From the NCBI GenBank assembly GCA_033439265.1, contig JAVTVX010000031.1, positions 8,603,501 through 8,667,500 on the forward strand: a stretch of DNA of 64,000 nt, written 5' to 3'. Source of the DNA: Dillenia suffruticosa. Lineage: Eukaryota > Streptophyta > Magnoliopsida > Dilleniales > Dilleniaceae. Positions within the stretch are counted from its first letter, which is position 1; the number at the start of each line of letters is the position of its first letter. The notes beneath the pieces are model-generated. The model did no database searches. It was not told where the DNA came from and saw only the letters and a list, made by a program, of their open reading frames with translations. The position numbers and the translations under genes are program-made. This document shows positions 49,880 to 58,211 of this stretch, piece by piece.

Positions 49880-50400
49880 GATCGCTCTCTCCGCCTCGCC
49901 GCACACCGCCACGAGCCTCCGCGAGCATCTTCTTCCGCCATAGCGCGCGACTGCAGTGCCTTCTGCAGCGCGATCCCCCAGCGCACAGCGCGAGCGCAGG
50001 AGCGCAGGAGCGCAGGAGCGCGCGAGCGCAGGAGCGCAGGCGCGCGAGCAGGCGCGCGAGCAGAGCGCGCGAGCAGAGCGCGCGAGCAGAGTGACCGAGC
50101 GAGCAGGGCGCACGAGCAGAGCGTGCAAGCGCGCAGGGGCACGCAGCAGCGCGCGAGCGCGCACGAGCCAGCACAGCGCACGGGCGCGTGCCAGCACACG
50201 GGCGAGCACCAGCCGGCGAGCCACTGTCAGCCCGCAGGCCCATCAGCTGCAGGCCCACCGGCCCATCGGCCCGCCAGCCCGCTGGTCCGCAGACCAGCGA
50301 GCCCGCTAGCTGTGTCCCACGAGCCCAGTCCGGCCCGTGGCCCACGAGCCCGCGACGGCCCGTGACGGCCCGTGACGGTCCGTGAGTTCGTGACAGCCCA
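49880..50400. repeat. GC-rich decamer-repeat tract, 5' LTR
   Basis: Tandem variants of GAGCGCAGGA and GCGCGAGCA, then CCCGCAGGCCCATCAGC-like words. It generates up to three overlapping open frames on each strand with Arg/Ala-rich products; I do not regard these as genes. Confidence 0.9.
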
Positions 50401-51082
50401 CGAACCTCCACGCAGGTAAATAACTTAGGGTTTTGTTTCGGATCTATGTGTTTAGATCTAACAAATGAACCTTGTTTTGATAGGAAACCCTACAGACTTT
50501 GGAGTGATCGAAACGACTTTCGGACGAGACTCGACGCTTCGAGAAAACCCTAGGTGAGGAGATTTCGACTCTAATTGATAAATTGGACGAATCTAGGGTT
50601 GAATTTAAGATGAAAGGTTTTGTATATGCTTAGAGTGTAAGTGGAATGCGAATAGAATACAAATTATGAAATGAGTATATATGAATTGAAGGTTAAGTAT
50701 AGAATGTTACAGAAATTTGATGATCTGATTTAGGTTGATCTTTTGGGGACTCGAGCGGTCAGATCCGATTTGGCTTGTCAGTAGGGAGTGACTTCCCTCC
50801 CGTAGAACTGTGAGTGGGATTTTGACATTCGCTATTGATTGAAAACCATGTTTCAAAAAATATCTTTTAAATGACATGTTTCTGCAAAATGTATGATTGT
50901 TATGACTTTCCAATATTTGATGAAATATTTTGTGACCTTTGGAGTGTCTTAACTGGTGACTTTATTGATATGCATCCATGAGTTTTGATAAACATATATT
51001 GTGCCATATTTTCGACATATTGATATGTTTTAATGCTTCCACTGCATTGGCACATGGTTTTCAATGGATTTATTTACACATT

Positions 51083-51270
51083 TGGGCTGTATGCCCGGCC
51101 GACTTTATGATATTATGATTTGGGCTGTATGCCCGGCTGACTTTATGATATTATGCATTGGGCTGTATGCCCGGCTGACGTTATGATATTATGCATGGGG
51201 CTATATGCCCGGCTGATATGGTGATGGGATGCATGGGGCTACGTGCCCGGCTGATATGATATTGTGATCC
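51083..51270. repeat. 38-bp LTR minisatellite, 5 units
   Basis: Units start GGGCTGTATGCCCGGC and contain TTTATGATATTATG; the fourth and fifth are the diverged forms GGGGCTATATGCCC and GGGGCTACGTGCCC. The same set lies at 56913-57100 in the 3' LTR. Confidence 0.9.
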
Positions 51271-52387
51271 GTAGCTACGAAGGACATCTGGTAGAGGCAC
51301 CCCTTGTGTCCGGATACGCTTCGGCCGGAGGTATCCGCCAGATTGTCGTGTGTATGGGTGTCCCAGGTTGACCCTCATCGGAGAGGACGTTGAGTACGAC
51401 TCCGTCTAGCACCAGGCGGGGGCACCATACACGGCTGACTAGTTATATGTACATTATTATTATTTACAGGCTAGTTGGGGTAGTCTGTGGCCAACATTGG
51501 GGCAGAGAGCCATTCTTTAATACTTGCATTTGGAAAAACCCCCAATGCGCCGTCCTTGGTCGAGGTAGACCATTGCCGGGAATATTTCATTGGCCGGCTC
51601 TTCATGACATTGATGTAAAATTTTAGGATGCATATCTTGCTTTCTGATGTGTGCGTATTATATATGATTTTGAAATAACATGATCGGTTTGCACAGTGGA
51701 TATTTCCTTATCTTATGCTTTGACACTCCAAATTCACCTCGATATTGATAGTATGATGTCAATCCCCTCACTTACTGAGTATCCTCCCATAGATACTCAT
51801 CCCTCACTTTCTTTCCCACAGGATTAGTGTTGGATCGAGGAGATACCACTGGGATTGGGTATGGATATTTTCCATCTCTTCCGCTATGATGATTGGTGAT
51901 ATTATTATGTATTGGAGATTTTAAATTGACCAATGTATTTATATAAATTTTCTGGGATGACTGTATAAATTATGGACTTTTATTCGTGAAACTTTCGTGT
52001 TGATTATTTCATTGCATTGAGCCATTTGTAAATATTTAAAAATAACTTGGGAATTTATTTTATATATGCGAAGAATTTAAGTCCGCTCGGTGTGGCGGCT
52101 GCTCATGCTCTAGTTGGGCATGACAGTAGAGGTCTGTTGCTAGGACTGTTAGAAATTTTATAGCCTTGTGTTGTTCTGGATGTTGGTTGTGGTATTTGTT
52201 GAATTTGGAGAGGCCGGGATGGCCAATTGTTTATTTTTACAGGAGGAATGTCTTATACAGGTGAAATTGTAAATGGGAAACCTCCGATTTATGGGGAGGT
52301 TCTGTCCGATTTTCTGTAAAAATACAGCCGGCATCCAGGGACAACGGGCGACTGTTCACGATCCCGGTTCGGGGCGTGACAGTTCGG

Positions 52388-52400
52388 TTGGTATCAGAGC
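52388..52400 (+). other. Primer-binding site, initiator Met tRNA
   Basis: TTGGTATCAGAGC, six bases after the LTR end at 52381, intact. It would prime minus-strand synthesis from the initiator-Met tRNA. Confidence 0.95.
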
Positions 52401-52536
52401 CCTTGGTTTAGAGCTATGTTTTATAAAATGATTTGAAAACATTCCCAAGTAACTTGATTTTAAAAGTCCTCAATGCATTGGAAGTTTCACGCAGTCATTT
52501 AAGATCCCATACATGGTTTTCGACATACGAGTTATT

Positions 52537-52638
52537 CATTTTAGGGGGTTAGATACGATTAGTATCTAACCTAATTGATTAAATTCTGAGGTCCAAAACT
52601 TCATTCATTTTAGGGGGTTAGTTACGAATAACTAGCCC
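52537..52638 (+). promoter_or_regulatory. Leader with duplicated PPT-like motif and two hairpins
   Basis: The 14-mer TTTTAGGGGGTTAG occurs at about 52539-52552 and 52609-52621, and again as the polypurine tract at 55221-55234. The first copy runs into a perfect 10-bp hairpin (GGTTAGATAC, loop GATTA, GTATCTAACC; 52547-52571). The second runs into a 10-bp stem with one G-U pair (GGGTTAGTTA, loop CGAA, TAACTAGCCC; 52615-52638). The second hairpin has a counterpart at 27002-27022 in another element. It is a candidate packaging or dimerisation signal between PBS and gag. Confidence 0.55.
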
Positions 52639-52701
52639 TAATTTTTAAATCATGTCAAACTCTAGAATTATATCTAATGAAAGTTCTCTCCTTGCAGAAT
52701 T

Positions 52702-54153
52702 ATGCCGCCTAGACGCGGTAGACCAGTAGGACGCGGAGCTAGACCCGCGCCACCCGCGACCCCTCACGTGCCTGACCCTCCGAGGGAGCCTGAGACCCTT
52801 GGAGTGCCTGAGGCTGCTTTCTCTACACGGGCGCCCCCTGTAGCGCCTACTCGGCCGGCTGCTCCTGCCGAGGTTCCACCACCGTCCCTTGAGGCGTTTA
52901 GGCAGGTGTACGAGTGGTACACCTCACACGGAATTCAGATGCCACCCCCACCACCACCACCGACGGCCGTGCCGACTCCTACGGCCGTACCACCTTCTGT
53001 TGTACCAGATCAGCCACCAGTTGCTGATCCTTCTACTGTGTCGGGACCTAGCGACACTATCTCCTCCACCTTGAGGCGTATTCACGAGCTCACCCAGCTG
53101 GTGAAGGAGGCGAGGCAGTTAGGCTGCACAGAGTTCGCAGGGACGGGTGATCCCACAGCAGCGAAACACTGGATCAACCGCACCCGTAGAATTTTGACTG
53201 ATCTGGGGTTGAGCGAGGACTACCGGCTTCGGATAGCAGAGAGACTTTTAGATGGTGACGCCCTCACTTGGTGGGAGGCGATTTGTGACGATGCTACCGA
53301 GCCGCTGCGATGGGAGGACTTCCTACGGGAGTTCGATCGCAGGTACTTCTCTGAGTTCCAGCAGGACCGCAAGAGGGCAGAGTTTCTGCACTTGCGGCAG
53401 GGAGCCAGGACAGTGACAGAGTATGAGATGGAGTTGAGGCGACTAGCTGCTTTTGTTCCAGACTTAGCGACGCCGACGCAGCTACGGTTCAAGTTTGAGG
53501 ACGGCCTCAACTTGAACATCAGGAGGTACATGACAGTGACCCCTAGTTTCTCCCTTGCGGAGATTGTGGACTCAGCATTTAGGGCGGAGGAGATCGTCCG
53601 TGCTGAGGGCAGACAGCGGGAGAACAGGGAGCAAAAGAAGAGATCTGGGGCTTCTTCGAGTCAGAGCTCGAAGAAGGGCAGGAGTTTAGGATATCATGAA
53701 GACTCTTTTCAGCCGAGACAAGCACATCCCGGACAGGGATCACCATCCCAGGGATTTAGGGCACAGGCCTCTAATGCCACTACTCAGACTTCAGATCAAT
53801 GGCACTCCTCTTGTCGCCGATGTGGTAGACACCACCCTTTGGGAGAGTGTAGGATACCTATTACATGCTTCCGGTGTGGGAAGCAAGGGCACATCAGGAG
53901 CTCCTGCCCTGAGTTGGGATTTGGAGATCACATAGCTAGTGGACACTCGAGTGTTCTCCGAGGAGGACAGCAGGGAGCACCTGCGCACTCGAGTCACACC
54001 GCTCCACGGACGGTAGCCGGGAGCAACACGGTGCCAGGATCATCACGACAGCAGCAGAGGACACAGGCCCATGTATATGCGATGACGCAGGAGGACGCTG
54101 AGGCGAGTCCTGATGAGATTTTTGGTGTTCCTCCCACCGATCCCCATGCTTAG
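52702..54153 (+). CDS. gag: Intact gypsy Gag, 483 codons
   Basis: The only long, domain-bearing open frame in the window. Gag forms the virus-like particle that packages element RNA in the cytoplasm. Residues 1-120 are Arg-rich (MPPRRGRP) and then Pro/Ala-rich with a seven-proline run at 81-87. Residues 121-305 are the Retrotrans_gag capsid region, including RIHELTQLVKEARQL, ALTWWEAI (187-194), FLREFDRRYFSEFQQD, EFLHLRQGARTVTEYEMEL and FEDGLNLNIRRYM. Residues 306-330 form a basic Ser-rich linker. Two Cys/His knuckles follow: a C-x2-C-x3-H-x4-C form (371-383) and a canonical CCHC at 389-402 (CFRCGKQGHIRSSC). It ends before the protease remnant. The start is the first ATG after the leader, and the degraded copies begin with the same MPPR. 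No stop or frameshift interrupts it, unlike all pol sequence beside it. Confidence 0.95.
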   Translation: MPPRRGRPVGRGARPAPPATPHVPDPPREPETLGVPEAAFSTRAPPVAPTRPAAPAEVPPPSLEAFRQVYEWYTSHGIQMPPPPPPPTAVPTPTAVPPSVVPDQPPVADPSTVSGPSDTISSTLRRIHELTQLVKEARQLGCTEFAGTGDPTAAKHWINRTRRILTDLGLSEDYRLRIAERLLDGDALTWWEAICDDATEPLRWEDFLREFDRRYFSEFQQDRKRAEFLHLRQGARTVTEYEMELRRLAAFVPDLATPTQLRFKFEDGLNLNIRRYMTVTPSFSLAEIVDSAFRAEEIVRAEGRQRENREQKKRSGASSSQSSKKGRSLGYHEDSFQPRQAHPGQGSPSQGFRAQASNATTQTSDQWHSSCRRCGRHHPLGECRIPITCFRCGKQGHIRSSCPELGFGDHIASGHSSVLRGGQQGAPAHSSHTAPRTVAGSNTVPGSSRQQQRTQAHVYAMTQEDAEASPDEIFGVPPTDPHA

Positions 54154-54299
54154 AGATGTCCATGTACTTTTTGAGAACCATCACTAGTTAAAGCCGTAGA
54201 TGCTTAACTATGTTGGTTGTACATACATTTTGATATATATATATCTATAGATATTTTCTTTTATATTTAGCGACTGATCTTTTATTTCCTCACATTAGG

Positions 54300-55215
54300 A
54301 GTTATGGCAATATGGGAAGTCGACACGCGTGTCCTATTTGACACCGGGTCGTACCATTCGTATGTGAGAAGTGCCTTTTTGCCCACGGGTTGGGTAAGCC
54401 TTGTCGCGAGGTTGCACGGCATACCTAACTCATGTTATCGACACCACTGTTGAGGACCCGAGGCTTGAGAAGGTCCCAGTGGTGCAGGTTTCCTAAATAT
54501 ATCCCCGAGGAACTACCCGGACTACCCTCAGTTCGGGAGTGTGATTTCGAGATTGACTTAACTCCAGGGATCACTCCCATATTTATTCTGCCATACTGAA
54601 TGGCACCAGTGAAGTTTAGAGACGGGATTCTAAGATTGTGTGTGAACTAGAGACAGCTAAACAAGGTTTTCATCAAGAATCAGAACCCTTTGCCACATAG
54701 TGACGATTTATTTGAGCAGTTCCAGGGTGCGCGTGTTTTTCTGAAAGATCGATTTTCGATTTGAATATCAATATGGACATTATGAGTTCGTGGTCATGTC
54801 GTTTGGGCTGACCAACAAACCAACAGCCACAGACAGTGACTGAGATGCAAAGTTTTCTTGGTCTTACGGGGTGTTGTCGGCGATTCATAGAAGGATTTTT
54901 CCGGATCGCCGCTATACTTACCAGATTGATACGAAGGGCGTCAAGTTCTTGTGGGACGATCGTTGTGAGACGAGCTTTTAAGAGCTCAAACAACGTCTGA
55001 CGAGGGACGGCCAGACAGAGAGAATCTTAGTGTTTTAGCTCAGCACGTAACTATTCTAGATTGATAGGTCAGAAAGCTACGGAGCAAAGAACTTTCATTG
55101 GTCAGACACCAGATCGAGAAAGAGATCTGAGAGCCCGAAGAGACTATTAAGAGACTTAAAAGACAGTACCCCCATTTGTTCAGCGTATTACTTTCTTTTA
55201 GTTTCGAGGACGAAA
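54300..55215 (+). pseudogene. Collapsed pol remnants
   Basis: About 0.9 kb holds ordered scraps of a pol that is normally about 3.5 kb. There is a protease piece near 54325-54380 (VLFDTGSYHSYVRSAF, with its DTG triad). An RT entry piece lies near 54495-54570 (EELPGLPSVRECDFEIDL). RT core scraps lie near 54700-54830 ([12 protein letters not shown] and YGHYEFVVMSFGLTN). An RT/RNase H border lies near 54845-54990 (EMQSFLGLTGCCRRFIEGF, then a KFLWDDRCE-like segment). The C-terminal end lies near 55110-55215 (EETIKRLKRQYPHLF, then FEDET). The catalytic YxDD, RNase H active site and integrase core are all missing. Deletions rather than point mutations dominate, and gene order is kept. Confidence 0.85.
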
Positions 55216-55220
55216 CTTGT

Positions 55221-55238
55221 TTTTAGGGGGTTAGAAAA
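55221..55238 (+). other. Polypurine tract
   Basis: TTTTAGGGGGTTAGAAAA ends exactly at the 3' LTR start (TG at 55239), the normal place for plus-strand priming. The preceding TTTCGAGGACGAAAC is typical of Tekay/Del-type elements. Confidence 0.8.
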
Positions 55239-55250
55239 TGTAACACCAAG

Positions 55251-55291
<41 letters not shown>

Positions 55292-55358
55292 GAGACGCAG
55301 CGTTTTGGGACAAAACGCTGCGTCCCCAATTGGGGATTAGGGTTAAAACCCTAACCCC

Positions 55359-55393
<35 letters not shown>

Positions 55394-58211
55394 CCCGACG
55401 TTCCCTCTCCCGCGGCCGTTCGGCTTCCTCCGCCACAGCCACCGCCGCCATCCTTCTCCTTCTCCTTCTCCTTCTCCTTCTCCTTCTCCTTCTCCTTCTT
55501 CTTCTTCTTCTTCTCCTCCTTCTTCCCTCGCAGTTTCTCTCTCTACCTCACTCCGTCTTCTCTCCCTCTCGCGATCTCCCACGATCGCTCTCTCCGCCTC
55601 GCCGCACACCGCCACGAGCCTCCGCGAGCATCTTCTTCCGCCATAGCGCGCGACTGCAGTGCCTTCTGCAGCGCGATCCCCCAGCGCACAGCGCGAGCGC
55701 AGGAGCGCAGGAGCGCAGGCTCGCGAGCGCAGGCGCGCGAGCGCAGGAGCGCAGGAGCGCGCGAGCGCAGGAGCGCGCGAGCGCAGGAGCGCGCGAGCGC
55801 AGGCGCGCGAGCAGGCGCGCGAGCAGGCGCGCGAGCAGAGCGCGCGAGCAGGCGCGCGAGCAGAGCGCGCGAGCAGACGCGCGAGCAGAGCGCGCGAGCA
55901 GAGTGACCGAGCGAGCAGGGCACACGAGCAGAGCGTGCAAGCGCGCAGGGGCACGCAGCAGCGCGCGAGCGCGCACGAGCCAGCGCAGCGCACGGGCGCA
56001 TGCCAGCGCACGGGCGCGTGCCAGCACACGGGCGAGCACCAGCCGGCGAGCCACTGTCAGCCCGCAGGCCCATCAGCTGCAGGCCCACCGGCCCATCGGC
56101 CCGCCAGCCCGCTGGCCCGCAGACCAGCGAGCCCGCTAGCTGTGTCCCACGAGCCCAGTCCGGCCCGTGGCCCACGAGCCCGCGACGGCCCGTGACGGCC
56201 CGTGACGGTCCGTGAGTTCGTGACAGCCCACGAACCTCCACGCAGGTAAATAACTTAGGGTTTTGTTTCGGATCTATGTGTTTAGATCTAACAAATGAAC
56301 CTTGTTTTGATAGGAAACCCTACAGACTTTGGAGTGATCGAAACGACTTTCGGACGAGACTCGACGCTTCGAGAAAACCCTAGGTGAGGAGATTTCGACT
56401 CTAATTGATAAATTGGACGAATCTATGGTTGAATTTAAGATGAAAGGTTTTGTATATACTTAGAGTGTAAGTGGAATGCGAATAGAATACAAATTATGAA
56501 ATGAGTATATATGAATTGAAGGTTAAGTATAGAATGTTACAGAAATTTGATGATCTGATTTAGGTTGATCTTTTGGGGACTCGAGCGGTCAGATCCGATT
56601 TGGCTTGTCAGTAGGGAGTGACTTCCCTCCCGTAGAACTGTGAGTGAGACTTTGACATTCGCTATTGATTGAAAACCATGTTTCAAAAAATATCTTTTAA
56701 ATGACATGTTTCTGCAAAATGTATGATTGTTATGATTTTCCAATATTTGATGAAATATTTTGTGACCTTTGGAGTGTCTTAACTGGTGACTTTATTGATA
56801 TGCATCCATGAGTTTTGATAAACATATATTGTGCCATATTTTCGACATATTGATATGTTTTAATGCTTCCACTGCATTGGCACATGGTTTTCAATGGATT
56901 TATTTACACATTTGGGCTGTATGCCCGGCCGACTTTATGATATTATGATTTGGGCTGTATGCCCGGCTGACTTTATGATATTATGCATTGGGCTGTATGC
57001 CCGGCTGACGTTATGATATTATGCATGGGGCTATATGCCCGGCTGATATGGTGATGGGATGCATGGGGCTACGTGCCCGGCTGATATGATATTGTGATCC
57101 GTAGCTACGAAGGACATCTGGTAGAGGCACCCCTTGTGTCCGGATACGCTTCGGCCGGAGGTATCCGCCAGATTGTCGTGTGTATGGGTGTCCCAGGTTG
57201 ACCCTCATCGGAGAGGACGTTGAGTACGGCTCCGTCTAGCACCAGGCGGGGGCACCATACACGGCTGACTAGTTATATGTACATTATTATTATTTACAGG
57301 CTAGTTGGGGTAGTCTGTGGCCAACATTGGGGCAGAGACCCATTCTTTAATACTTGCATTTGGAAAAACCCCCAATGCGCCGTCCTTGGTCGAGGTAGAC
57401 CATTGCCGGGAATATTTCATTGGCCGGCTCTTCATGACATTGATGTAAAATTTTAGGATGCATATCTTGCTTTCTGATGTGTGCGTATTATATATGATTT
57501 TGAAATAACATGATCGGTTTGCACAGTGGATATTTCCTTATCTTATGCTTTGACACTCCAAATTCACCTCGATATTGATAGTATGATGTCAATCCCCTCA
57601 CTTACTGAGTATCCTCCCATAGATACTCATCCCTCACTTTCTTTCCCACAGGATTAGTGTTGGATCGAGGAGATACCACTGGGATTGGGTATGGATATTT
57701 TCCATCTCTTCCGCTATGATGATTGGTGATATTATTATGTATTGGAGATTTTAGATTGACCAATGTATTTATATAAATTTTCTGGGATGACTGTATAAAT
57801 TATGGACTTTTATTCGTGAAACTTTCGTGTTGATTATTTCATTGCATTGAGCCATTTGTAAATATTTAAAAATAACTTGGGAATTTATTTTATATATGCG
57901 AAGAATTTAAGTCCGCTCGGTGTGGCGGCTGCTCATGCTCTAGTTGGGCATGACAGTAGAGGTCTGTTGCTAGGACTGTTAGAAATTTTATAGCCTTGTG
58001 TTGTTCTGGATGTTGGTTGTGGTATTTGTTGAATTTGGAGAGGCCGGGATGGCCAATTGTTTATTTTTACAGGAGGAATGTCTTATACAGGTGAAATTGT
58101 AAATGGGAAACCTCCGATTTATGGGGAGGTTCTGTCCGATTTTCTGTAAAAATACAGCCGGCATCCAGGGACAACGGGCGACTGTTCACGATCCCGGTTC
58201 GGGGCGTGACA
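55239..58211 (+). repeat. 3' LTR of the TR-GAG-type element
   Basis: 2,973 bp, 140 bp longer than the 5' LTR. The extra length comes from about three more CTTCTC units (55456-55497) and a larger GCGCGAGCAGGA tract (55680-55900), partly offset by a shorter A run. Outside these tracts the copies are nearly identical; single-base differences include 51410/57229 region GACTCC versus GGCTCC and 51510/57340 region AGAGCC versus AGACCC. Confidence 0.95.
55590..56230. repeat. GC-rich decamer-repeat tract, 3' LTR (expanded)
   Basis: Same composition as 49880-50400 but with an added run of GCGCGAGCAG/GAGCGCAGGA units between about 55700 and 55890. Open frames up to 269 codons pass through it in several frames; these are artefacts of repeat units without stops. 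Confidence 0.9.

Larger units (their letters stand above)
49549..52381 (+). repeat. 5' LTR of the TR-GAG-type element
   Basis: The LTR is 2,833 bp. It starts TGTAACACCAAGCT with an A tract of about 40, then a 13-bp hairpin (49609-49639), a CCAATTGG palindrome, an inverted telobox pair (49652-49669) and a CT run. A CTTCTC repeat (49768-49815) and a GC-rich tract (49880-50400) follow. Next come AT-rich DNA with possible TATA stretches (near 50680), a five-unit 38-bp minisatellite (51083-51270) and the conserved terminal block ending GTTCGGGGCGTGACA. Confidence 0.95.
49549..58211 (+). mobile_element. Young TR-GAG-type non-autonomous gypsy element
   Basis: An 8,663-bp element with LTRs 49549-52381 and 55239-58211, both TGTAACACCAAGC...GGGGCGTGACA, and the 5-bp duplication CTATC on each side (49544-49548 and 58212-58216). 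By eye the LTRs differ by only about ten substitutions outside the simple repeats, plus length changes in the poly-A, CTTCTC and CGCGAGC repeats. Internal part (2,857 bp): PBS, leader hairpins, a complete 483-codon gag, about 1 kb of pol scraps, PPT. No working polymerase is encoded, so the insertion must have used enzymes from another element. The gag type, the TTTCGAGGACGAAAC motif before the PPT and the LTR size fit the Tekay/Del chromovirus lineage; this is inferred because pol is nearly absent. Confidence 0.93.

Noticed and set aside
55330-56241. Long ORFs of 168-269 codons on both strands in the GC-rich tract (and equivalents at 44797-45328, 47442-48212, 49510-50411)
   Set aside because: They overlap in up to three frames per strand, are made of Arg/Ala/Ser/Cys runs from tandem repeats, have no domain, and their length changes with repeat number. 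They are compositional artefacts of LTR sequence.
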